Shown: positions 18,767 to 26,430 of the stretch, piece by piece
Numbering within the stretch: position 1 is the first letter of the stretch
Layout: every line of letters starts with the position of its first letter
NCBI GenBank assembly: GCA_030748485.1
Contig: JASMLW010000155.1
Coordinates: 1 to 37,420, forward strand
Length of the DNA stretch: 37,420 nt
Origin: Pirellulaceae bacterium
GTDB taxonomy: Bacteria > Planctomycetota > Planctomycetia > Pirellulales > Pirellulaceae
Direction: 5' to 3'
Notes under the pieces: model-generated
What the model was told of the DNA's origin: nothing
The model's input: the letters and a program-made list of their open reading frames with translations, nothing else
Database searches by the model: none
Translations under genes and position numbers: made by a program

Positions 18767-21526
18767 ATGTCGTGGCCGTTGATCTCTGACTTTAGCCGCA
18801 TGATCAAAACGCCTCGCGTGGCGTTTCGCGATCCGCAATTGCGCGAAGCGACGATTGAGCTCGACCATCTCGGACAGCCCAAGCCTCGGTCCGGCAATTT
18901 CGCGACCGTTTACAAAGCGACCAAGCCCGATGGCTCGGACGTGGCGATTCGCGTCTTCAATCGCAAGGGTGACGAGCGACGCGAGCGCTACCAGGCGTGC
19001 AGCCATTTCGTCGCGGGACGATCACTCAACAGCATTATTGCGTTCCGCTTCGAAGAACAGGGCGTCCGCGCTTCCGACGGCAAGCTCTACCCGATGGTCG
19101 TGATGCAATGGGTGGAGGGAGTGACGCTGTTCGAGTGGGTCCGCGATCGATGCCGGGAAGGGTACTCCGAAGCGCTGGCGATCGGCGCCGAGGCGTGGCT
19201 GCGACTGACCGAGGAGTTGCGGGCCAACCAGATTGTGCACGGCGACCTGCAGCACGGCAACGTCATGGTGACTCACCAAGGGCACTTCAAGCTGGTTGAC
19301 TACGATTGCTTAGGCGTGCCCGAGCTGATGGGGCGGCGCAATCTGGAGACCGGCCTGCCGCCTTACCAGCACCCCGCCCGAGACGCCAACACGAAGTTGT
19401 CGGTCGATCTGGATAATTTCTCGGCGCTGCTCATCTACACCGCGCTCAAGGCGTTGGCGGTTGCGCCGCAGTTGTGGCGAGATTACGTCGATGCGGTCAA
19501 CTACGACAAGTTGCTGTTCCGCCCGGAGGACTTCCAGAACCCGCAGCAGTCGCAGCTCTACTATGCGCTGATGCGGTCTCCGGACCCGCACGTCGGCGAA
19601 TTGACGCGGCAGTTATTCACGTTCGCGCAGTCGCCGCCGCAAAACACCCCGCCGATGGAGACCGTGCTGCTGCTGAGCAAATCGATCGAGGAGTTGCTGC
19701 GAGCGCAGGATTGGGATCGCGTGGTCGAGCGGGTTCGGTTGATGCGGTACGGAGAGCAGGCTTCGCCGCATCTACAGAACCATATCGCAACCGCGCAGCA
19801 GCGAGTCGCCTGCCGTCTCTCGTTGGAGCAGGCGTATCAGCGCGGCGACGAAACGGAACTTCAGCGGTTGTACTCGGCCGAACTATTGGCCGACTATCCG
19901 GCGGCGGTCGAGATCGCCCGGCGGGCGTCGGAAGCCACGCACGTTCGTCGTTTGTTGGAGGTGTTGAAATCGGCGACGCAGCTCAGCGCGTGGGATATGT
20001 TGCGCGACACCTGGAATGCGAATGAAGCCATTCTCCGCGACCGTCCGAGCGCCAAAGAACACTTGGTGGTCTGGCGGAGGTTGCAGGACGCGGACCTCTT
20101 GGTGCGTTTGGTTTCGGACGCGGCTTCGGACGATCAGGAGCTGATTGACACGTGGCGGCGGTTGCGGCAGCAGGGCGGGCACCCGCTCGCCGATCAATAC
20201 GCTTCCTACGTCGAGCAGCGCGTGCAACGGCAGGCTCATTGGCTGCAATGGCGCAACGCCGCGGCTCGCGCGCCCGACGAACCGACGTATGAACACGACC
20301 ACCATTTAGTGGCTGCATGGACCAGTGCGTTCTTCGACGGCTGGCCGACGGCGGATCCTGAACGGGCGCGGTACGACGCGGCCGTGAAGCGGATCCAGAG
20401 ATTTGAGCGACTCCGGCAGCTCTACTCAACGAGCGGACCGGAAGTTGAGCGGGAGATTGTCGCCATCGCCACCGCGCTGACGCCCGTCTACCACGAGCTC
20501 GTCGCGCAGCGGGCGGCGAAAGCGGAGTCGTTGAGCCGGACGCTGCAGCGGGTGCAAGAGCTGTTCGCCAAGGCGCAGACAGAGTCCGAAGTGTTGCGCG
20601 CCGCTGAGGCAGCCAAGCGCGCGGGCGTCGGAGATCTCGGCGCTCAACTTCAACGGCGGGTCGACTTGGCTGCCAAGCGACAGCCGTTGCTGGACCAGTT
20701 GGCGTCGCTGTCGAGTTCGTTGCCGCCGGCGGCGGTCGATCAGCGCGTGCTGGAGATTTGGCGTCCTGAATTGGACGACTGCGTCGCCGCGTCGCGCTGG
20801 AAGACGATTTACGAATTGGCCAGCCGGCGCCGCGACACCCTGCGGGAGTTAGAGCAAGCGTTGGAGGCGAAGGATCGCGACGCGGCTCAGCGACTGGCGT
20901 CCGCCTCGTGCCTGGACGGGTTCCCGCTGCCCGCTAATGCGCGGGCCGGGTTGAGCGAACTGGACCGCGAAGCCGAAGAACAGGTGGCTCAGCACCGCCA
21001 AGCGTTGATCAACGCGCTGCGGAACAATCAGCGGACCACATTCCGCGAGCGATTCGACCTGCCGCTGTTGCGGCAAATCTGCGCTGATCTTCCCCACCAT
21101 CAGAACATCGTCTCGTCCTGGACCGAGGCGGAGGTGCTCACCCAATTCGAACAGGTGGCCGGTGAGGGCGAGGAGTACGGCGTCCAACGGCAGGAGGACT
21201 GGCGTTTCCGGGCGGAATGGAACTGGCCCAATCATTTCGCCACGATTCGCTGCCGGATCGCCGTCTGCGCTGAGCCGCCTCCGGAGCGCGTTGATCCAGA
21301 GACGTTGGACGCGTTGTACAACGTCACCGTCTACCGCCGCGGCTGGGAGGCCGACGATCGCGGGCACACGATCAACGCCAACGAAGAGTGGGCCGGGGCC
21401 CAGGTGGTCGTCTGGGGGATTTTCCCGCTCGGCTTCCAGACGCTGCACACCAAGCCCGTCGTGCTCGGCTCCATTGAGGCCGAGAAGACGCAGCGGAAGT
21501 GGCGGCTATTTAAGCGCGACGGGTAG
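18767..21526 (+). CDS. Protein kinase-like protein with long helical region and C-terminal beta domain
   Basis: A 919-residue protein starting the signalling trio. Kinase features: glycine loop SGNFATVYKA (42-51), a beta-3 strand VAIRVF with R62 where kinases normally have the ATP-binding lysine, catalytic loop HGDLQHGNVMV with D160 and N165, and LVDYD with D178 as the metal-binding aspartate of a DFG-to-DYD change. Only the lysine is altered, so it may be active with arginine or be a pseudokinase. After ~residue 280 come several hundred residues of charged helix, probably elongated, and a C-terminal part rich in tryptophan and strands (NWPNHFATIRCRIAV) that may be an Ig-like fold. No transmembrane helix is seen. 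ATG at 18767 is chosen because SWPLISDFSRMIKTPRVAF fits the beginning of related kinases; TTG at 18722 and ATG at 18800 are alternatives. Confidence 0.8.
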   Translation: MSWPLISDFSRMIKTPRVAFRDPQLREATIELDHLGQPKPRSGNFATVYKATKPDGSDVAIRVFNRKGDERRERYQACSHFVAGRSLNSIIAFRFEEQGVRASDGKLYPMVVMQWVEGVTLFEWVRDRCREGYSEALAIGAEAWLRLTEELRANQIVHGDLQHGNVMVTHQGHFKLVDYDCLGVPELMGRRNLETGLPPYQHPARDANTKLSVDLDNFSALLIYTALKALAVAPQLWRDYVDAVNYDKLLFRPEDFQNPQQSQLYYALMRSPDPHVGELTRQLFTFAQSPPQNTPPMETVLLLSKSIEELLRAQDWDRVVERVRLMRYGEQASPHLQNHIATAQQRVACRLSLEQAYQRGDETELQRLYSAELLADYPAAVEIARRASEATHVRRLLEVLKSATQLSAWDMLRDTWNANEAILRDRPSAKEHLVVWRRLQDADLLVRLVSDAASDDQELIDTWRRLRQQGGHPLADQYASYVEQRVQRQAHWLQWRNAAARAPDEPTYEHDHHLVAAWTSAFFDGWPTADPERARYDAAVKRIQRFERLRQLYSTSGPEVEREIVAIATALTPVYHELVAQRAAKAESLSRTLQRVQELFAKAQTESEVLRAAEAAKRAGVGDLGAQLQRRVDLAAKRQPLLDQLASLSSSLPPAAVDQRVLEIWRPELDDCVAASRWKTIYELASRRRDTLRELEQALEAKDRDAAQRLASASCLDGFPLPANARAGLSELDREAEEQVAQHRQALINALRNNQRTTFRERFDLPLLRQICADLPHHQNIVSSWTEAEVLTQFEQVAGEGEEYGVQRQEDWRFRAEWNWPNHFATIRCRIAVCAEPPPERVDPETLDALYNVTVYRRGWEADDRGHTINANEEWAGAQVVVWGIFPLGFQTLHTKPVVLGSIEAEKTQRKWRLFKRDG

Positions 21527-21559
21527 ACCGCCCCACCTCCACGCTCGCTCATCGCGCGC

Positions 21560-21565
21560 TATAAT
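21560..21565 (+). promoter_or_regulatory. Isolated -10-like hexamer before the TerY-like vWA gene
   Basis: TATAAT lies 113 bases before the TTG start at 21678 in the 151-base gap after the kinase gene. No -35 match is present at the right spacing, so this is weak evidence for a promoter inside the locus; the hexamer could be there by chance. Confidence 0.2.
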
Positions 21566-21663
21566 GTCGACTCCCCGCGCCGATGGTCTTGATGTTGAAG
21601 ACCGCTGTTGGAAGTTCGCGGCGGGGCGAAGTCGGGATGCGACAGCCGTCGCCCGCCAAAAAC

Positions 21664-21671
21664 GAGGAGGA
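21664..21671 (+). promoter_or_regulatory. Strong Shine-Dalgarno site fixing a TTG start
   Basis: GAGGAGGA is the best ribosome-binding sequence in the window and stands six bases before TTG at 21678. It decides the start of the vWA gene against in-frame alternatives further upstream, which would run into the end of the kinase gene. Confidence 0.75.
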
Positions 21672-21677
21672 TTTGGC

Positions 21678-22535
21678 TTGCCATATTCGCGTGAAATCAG
21701 TCGCGACCACAAAGGTTGTGTGCTCTTCTTGCTCGACCAATCCTATTCCATGGTCGAGCCGTTGGGCGGCTCCCAGAAGCGGAAATGCGACGAGCTTGTC
21801 TTCGCCGTCAACGGTTGGCTCCACAATATGGCGATACGGGCGTCGGGCGACGTCGGGATCCGTGACTGGCTCGATGTCGGCGTCATCGGTTACCGCACTG
21901 ACCAACAAGCGACGCCGATTATCGAACCCTCACTGGTCGGACCACTTGCCGGTCGCCCGCTCGTTTCCGTGACGGACATCGGCAATCACCCCGCCCGCAT
22001 CGAAACGAGTGTCCAACAGATTCGCGACGACGAGACTGGCGAACTGCTGGAGATTCCCTCCGACAATCCCATTTGGGTCGAACCGAAAGCGGAGGGCAGC
22101 ACGCCGATGTGTCACGTGCTGCATTACGCGTACGGCATTCTCGAGAACTGGATTCGCGAGCATCCGGCGAGTTTTCCGCCGATCGTCATTCACATCACTG
22201 ACGGGGAGTCGCAGGACAGCGATCCGCGACCGTACGCGGAGGCGGTTCGCGCGCTGGCCACCCAGGACGGCAACGTGCTGCTGTTCAACTGCCACCTTTC
22301 GATGACGAACGCCGCACAGTGTTTGTTTCCGTCAAGCGACGCGGCGTTGCCGGACGAGTTGGCCAAGGTTCTGTTTGAGATGTCGAGTCCGTTGCCGCGG
22401 CCTTTTTTCGAAAGCGCCGTGGCGGAAGGGCTCGGCGCCCAACCGGGAGCGCGGGGCATGGCGTTCAACGCCGACATGGTGGTGCTCGTCAAGTTTCTCG
22501 ACATGGGCACCCGCGCCGCGGTCATGTTGCGCTAA
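21678..22535 (+). CDS. TerY-like vWA domain protein
   Basis: A 285-residue cytoplasmic protein that is almost entirely one vWA domain. All parts of the metal site are visible: DQSYSM (D20, S22, S24), the threonine in GSTPMCHVL, and the aspartate in HITDGES. The domain has the length and layout of TerY-like proteins, which in the TerY-P trio stand beside a kinase and a PP2C phosphatase; the same three genes are adjacent here. It probably serves as the phosphorylated target or the adaptor that recruits partners through its metal site. Start is TTG at 21678, set by the ribosome site GAGGAGGA six bases upstream; translation from there gives MPYSREISRDHKGCVLFLLD, with no unexplained N-terminal tail. 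It ends 60 bases before the phosphatase gene. Confidence 0.82.
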   Translation: MPYSREISRDHKGCVLFLLDQSYSMVEPLGGSQKRKCDELVFAVNGWLHNMAIRASGDVGIRDWLDVGVIGYRTDQQATPIIEPSLVGPLAGRPLVSVTDIGNHPARIETSVQQIRDDETGELLEIPSDNPIWVEPKAEGSTPMCHVLHYAYGILENWIREHPASFPPIVIHITDGESQDSDPRPYAEAVRALATQDGNVLLFNCHLSMTNAAQCLFPSSDAALPDELAKVLFEMSSPLPRPFFESAVAEGLGAQPGARGMAFNADMVVLVKFLDMGTRAAVMLR

Positions 22536-22595
22536 TCGTTTTCAAGGCGGCCCCCGGGTCGACGACGAGTTGCTTAGAGAGGCGGCGGCGAGCGA

Positions 22596-23468
22596 ATGAT
22601 TTTCGAGCACCGTTCATTCTGGATGCCGAAAGATGTTCGCAATCGGCAGGGCTATCAGGACGCCGCCGAATTCGACGCGTCCACCGGAATCGCAGCGATC
22701 GCCGACGGAGCCAGCTCGAGTCTGTTTTCCGGTTCGTGGGCGAAGATTCTGACGCGCGGCGTCGTCGGCAATCCGCCGGATGTCAGCGACCGCGAAGGGT
22801 TTGCCGCGTGGCTTGACGAATTGCGTGAACTGTGGCGGGAGCCCATCGACGACTCCGTCCTCGCCTGGCATCAAAAGCCCAAGTTGCAGGACGGAGCCCA
22901 CTCGACCCTGTTGTGGATCCAGTTGACCGCCACGGCGGCCGGAGCCCAGATGACCAGTTTCGCCATCGGCGATTGTTGTCTGTTCCACTTTCGCGACGGG
23001 AAACCTCTCCGCGCCTTTCCGCTGGAAAAAAGCAATCTGTTTGACGCCACCCCCGATATGCTCGGCAGTGTCTCCAAAGAAGAAACGCCGACGACGTTTC
23101 AGCATCTGGCCGATGAGTGTCGCCACGGCGACATCCTGGCGCTTTGCACGGACGCCCTGGCCGTCTGGACGCTGGGCGAGTTGGAGGCGGGGCGGGACTT
23201 GGATTGGGGCGAGTTTTGGGCCATGACGCCGGATGAATTCGAAGAGCGCATCACCGAGTTGCGCGCCGACGATGCGATTCGGTTTGACGATACGACATTG
23301 CTCCTGTTGAAGATCGTTGAGGGCGAGGATGAGGCCCCGGCCGGCTCGGAACTAGATGATCTGGTCGACGACGTGAAGGCGTCGATCGACGACGTCAAAG
23401 AGAAAGTGCAAGAGACGTCCGACCGCCTGCTCAAACGCCTCCGCCGCGATCGCCGCCGCCGAAAGTAG
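22596..23468 (+). CDS. PP2C-like serine/threonine phosphatase
   Basis: A 290-residue phosphatase of the PPM/PP2C fold, expected to reverse the action of the neighbouring kinase. Metal-binding residues appear in the expected order: D22 in YQDA (usually NQD), D37-G38 in AIADGAS, D186 in ALCTDALAVW (usually SDG), and D231/D232 in FDDTTLLLL. GAHSTLLWIQL and SFAIGDCCLFHF provide the core strands. The aspartates are intact, so it is likely active although the surrounding residues depart from classical PP2C. A C-terminal tail of ~40 residues is acidic, then coiled-coil-like, and ends in a basic run (KRLRRDRRRRK) that may bind a partner or membrane. It starts at ATG 22596 after AGAGAGG. Location is cytoplasmic. 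Confidence 0.8.
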   Translation: MIFEHRSFWMPKDVRNRQGYQDAAEFDASTGIAAIADGASSSLFSGSWAKILTRGVVGNPPDVSDREGFAAWLDELRELWREPIDDSVLAWHQKPKLQDGAHSTLLWIQLTATAAGAQMTSFAIGDCCLFHFRDGKPLRAFPLEKSNLFDATPDMLGSVSKEETPTTFQHLADECRHGDILALCTDALAVWTLGELEAGRDLDWGEFWAMTPDEFEERITELRADDAIRFDDTTLLLLKIVEGEDEAPAGSELDDLVDDVKASIDDVKEKVQETSDRLLKRLRRDRRRRK

Positions 23469-23657
23469 TGTTGGCCGTTCTCGACGGTTGGGTACTTTGG
23501 GCGTGCCAGAGCGTTCTAAGTTTGGCGCGGTGCGCGCCGATTTGGGGGCCCGCCGGCGCGCTAATCCGCTCGTCCGACAAGTTCGCGGATCGGCGCTACA
23601 CCGGACGCTCGACCGCGCCGCGACGCCGCACGGGCCACTTATCGCTGGGCCGGCCGC

Positions 23658-23687
23658 TTGATGACGAGCCTCAACCGACGATAGAAT
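23658..23687 (+). promoter_or_regulatory. Candidate sigma-70 promoter for the Ig/PDZ membrane protein
   Basis: TTGATG (23658-23663) and TAGAAT (23682-23687) are separated by 18 bases. This gives a predicted start of transcription near 23695 and a leader of ~35 bases to ATG 23730. It lies in the 261-base gap after the phosphatase gene, the longest gap of the window, which otherwise holds no feature I can support. Matches are partial (4/6 and 5/6). Confidence 0.4.
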
Positions 23688-23729
23688 CGAAACGCAACAT
23701 CCTTTCCGCTAAAGAATTGCGACATATCC

Positions 23730-26360
23730 ATGGCCAGTCGAATCTTCCGAGTCGACGTATCCAAATCCGCCCGCGACTTCCAGCATGTGGCAACCGAGCC
23801 CGGGTTGGGGATGTTGGATGAGTCGGGGGCCAACTTTGCCATTCTTCGCCAGTGGATTGGCGACTACGCGGCGGAACCGTTCTGGGAGCAGCCGGATCTG
23901 GTCTCCTTCCATCTGCGACGCGACGGCTCGCGGTTGGAGCGCTTCACCCTGGCCTCGGTGACGCCCGCCGATTTGCAGAAAGGGCTCAACGAGGAGTTTG
24001 AAGATCTGCAGGCCAAACTGCGCAAAGCGCGGCCGGAAACGTCGGGCGAACAGTCGTTGCATCGCGTGGCGACGAAAACGATCCGCGACATCGCACAAGA
24101 CCCCGAGGCCAACGACTTCGAGTGCTTTCTGTTCAAGTACCGGACCGAGGGCGAGCCGTGGCGGTTGGTCTGGTGTTGGGGCTTTCAACGTCTCGATCAG
24201 CAACCGTCCAAGTCACATATCTGCGGCGATGAAGACTGCCACCAACTGTTCGTCCAACGCACGGGTACGAAGGCGATCTGCCCCGGCTGCGCAACTGTTT
24301 CGCGACGTGCGGGAGCAGGGGTCGTCGGCGGCGGCGGCGCGTTCAGCGCCGGACGGCTGTTGACAGCGGGATTGATTGGAGTCCTCCTGCTGGCCCTCCT
24401 CTTATTACTCGGCCAACCCAAGCTAGTTGTCACTCCGGAGTCCTGGAGTGGATCCGCCGGATCAGAGGTCACGTTTGAAGTCGAGCAACGGCGTTACTTT
24501 TTCTTCAAGAGCGATGTGACCGAGGGAACGCTGGCTCTCTCTCATGACCGCCGCATATTAGAGTTCGCATCGGGGACGAAAGCCAAGGCCCGCGGGGCGG
24601 GCAAGACGCTGGTGACCTTTCGGTACGGCGATCGCGTGAAGGACGTCATTGTCGATGTGGCCGCCGCTGGACCGGCCACGTCGCTGGCGATTGTGCCCGA
24701 AGCGATCCATCTGGGGCTGGGGACAACGGTGAAGCTCAAAGCGGTCGGAGCCTCGGAGGCCGGTGAGGAAGTGGATGTCACCGATCAGGTCGATTGGGAG
24801 GTCGCCGACAAAGAGTTCGCCGCGCTGCACGACGGCTATGTCGAAGGCGTCAAAGTCGGCAAGACCGTGTTGCGGGCGAAACTTCAAAAGGATGCGTTCG
24901 CCGAGCCGTTGACGGCGGAGGTCGAATTGTCGGTCGACGCCATCGAGTTCACGGCGATGCGAGTTGACGCGTCGCCCGCGGCGCTCCGCCGCCTTCAAAA
25001 AGCCGAGGTCGAAACGACAGTTGTCGATGAGGACGGCAAAGAGTACTCGGTGGTCGGCTCCTCCAAATTGAATCTCGATGTTTCTCCAGAAAACCTCGGC
25101 GACGTCGACTTGGCGACGTTCATCGCTCGGGAGTCGGGATCGGGCGAGTTGAAGGCGAGCTTCAATCAACTGTCCGCCAAGGCGGCGATTTCGGTGTCGG
25201 GCTTGCCGTCGGGCGAGTTCGAAGTCTCGCCTCGTGAAATCAACTTGGCTCTGTACGAGTATTTTCACCTCGACGTGATCTGCGACGACCTGACGAAGAT
25301 CGAAGCGACGAGTTCCAATCCGGCGGTGGCCATTCCACTGCACAACGAACACATCGTCGCCAACGGCATCGGCTCGACCGACATCACCTTTACCTATAAC
25401 GGCAAGTCTCACACGGTGCGCGTCAATGTGGGGACGACTGAGTACGCCGACATTTGGATTGATCCCGATCGCATCGTGCTCAAGCCCGGGCAGCGGCGAC
25501 TGGTGAAGGTCGTGGGGCGCACGTCGGACGGCCGGTCGATCGAGTTGGCGCCGCAGTCGTTGACTTGGGAGGCGCAACCGCTGTCGGAGTACGCGTCATT
25601 CGATCGCGGCACGCTCTACTTGTCGGCTCACGCCCCGACGCCGCGCGCCCAACGTCTGGTCGCGCGGGTGGGCGAATTCCTGGTCGCCGATGCGTTGGTT
25701 GAAGTGGTGGGCACGGGCGGGGTCGGATTGGTCGTCGCCGACAACAATGAGTTCATGACGTACCCGCCGATTCCGCTGTTGGATCTCAACGTCGGCTCGT
25801 ACGTGGGACGCGGTTTGGTGTTTCGCGGCTCCCACCCGGTGATCGGCGAGGGCTTGGCGTCGGATCACATCTTGATCAAATCGGGTCTTGCTCCGGGGAC
25901 GGTGATTACGGGCGTCAACGACACGGTCTTCGACGGTTGGTCGCCCGACCGCATCCGCCAGCACTTTCTCGAGCATCCGATCACGCAGGAAGACCAATTG
26001 GTCGTCCGGCGGCTCGACGGCACGTCATCGCGAGTCATCTTGGGCGAGTCGGGGCAACTTGTCGAACCGGTGCGGATCGCCACGGCCACGTACCACGCCC
26101 GCGACGACCAGATCTACGCCAAGGTGCGGTTGTCGGTGACGTCGACCGGTCTCTATCGCATCGTCGTGCCGGGCGAGGAGCCGTCGGACACGAATTGGGT
26201 GCGTTGCGAGCCGGGTGTGATCTCCGACACGATCACGACCGCATCCTTTGATAAGCCCACCGGTCGCGACTTTGAGTTAGTCGTTCAGCGGCAAATCGCC
26301 GACGAGACGAAAGCTTTTGTCAAGACGCTCACGCTTCCGGACGACAGCCAAATCAAATGA
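23730..26360 (+). CDS. Single-pass membrane protein: cytoplasmic domain, zinc ribbon, Ig-like repeats, PDZ-like end
   Basis: An 876-residue protein of unusual layout and no known name. Residues 1-160 form a mixed alpha/beta cytoplasmic domain. A zinc ribbon follows with C165-x4-C170 and C184-x2-C187. A transmembrane helix spans ~209-228 (LLTAGLIGVLLLALLLLLG). Beyond it lie some 480 residues of beta-strand repeats resembling bacterial Ig-like (Big_2) domains, for example LAIVPEAIHLGLGTTVKLKA and IWIDPDRIVLKPGQRRLVKV. Residues ~710-767 resemble a PDZ domain (SDHILIKSGLAPGTVITGVN), which binds exposed protein C-termini. With the zinc ribbon inside and the repeats outside, it could carry a signal across the inner membrane to the SrfC/SrfB-like ATPases downstream. 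The orientation is inferred from the order of domains. Confidence 0.78.
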   Translation: MASRIFRVDVSKSARDFQHVATEPGLGMLDESGANFAILRQWIGDYAAEPFWEQPDLVSFHLRRDGSRLERFTLASVTPADLQKGLNEEFEDLQAKLRKARPETSGEQSLHRVATKTIRDIAQDPEANDFECFLFKYRTEGEPWRLVWCWGFQRLDQQPSKSHICGDEDCHQLFVQRTGTKAICPGCATVSRRAGAGVVGGGGAFSAGRLLTAGLIGVLLLALLLLLGQPKLVVTPESWSGSAGSEVTFEVEQRRYFFFKSDVTEGTLALSHDRRILEFASGTKAKARGAGKTLVTFRYGDRVKDVIVDVAAAGPATSLAIVPEAIHLGLGTTVKLKAVGASEAGEEVDVTDQVDWEVADKEFAALHDGYVEGVKVGKTVLRAKLQKDAFAEPLTAEVELSVDAIEFTAMRVDASPAALRRLQKAEVETTVVDEDGKEYSVVGSSKLNLDVSPENLGDVDLATFIARESGSGELKASFNQLSAKAAISVSGLPSGEFEVSPREINLALYEYFHLDVICDDLTKIEATSSNPAVAIPLHNEHIVANGIGSTDITFTYNGKSHTVRVNVGTTEYADIWIDPDRIVLKPGQRRLVKVVGRTSDGRSIELAPQSLTWEAQPLSEYASFDRGTLYLSAHAPTPRAQRLVARVGEFLVADALVEVVGTGGVGLVVADNNEFMTYPPIPLLDLNVGSYVGRGLVFRGSHPVIGEGLASDHILIKSGLAPGTVITGVNDTVFDGWSPDRIRQHFLEHPITQEDQLVVRRLDGTSSRVILGESGQLVEPVRIATATYHARDDQIYAKVRLSVTSTGLYRIVVPGEEPSDTNWVRCEPGVISDTITTASFDKPTGRDFELVVQRQIADETKAFVKTLTLPDDSQIK

Positions 26361-26430
26361 GCCTTTCGGTTCCGATGTCCGCCGCACTTTGCACAATTCC
26401 GTGGGACTAACACGAGACAGGTGACAGAAC

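Noticed and set aside
21162..21677. Upstream extension of the TerY-like vWA gene
   Set aside because: It runs out of frame through the end of the kinase gene, and the strong ribosome site before 21678 explains the start.
23468..23821. A 117-codon open frame starting on the phosphatase stop
   Set aside because: It overlaps the start of the membrane-protein gene, lacks a ribosome site and a recognisable domain, and contains many Arg/Pro codons typical of an off-frame reading.
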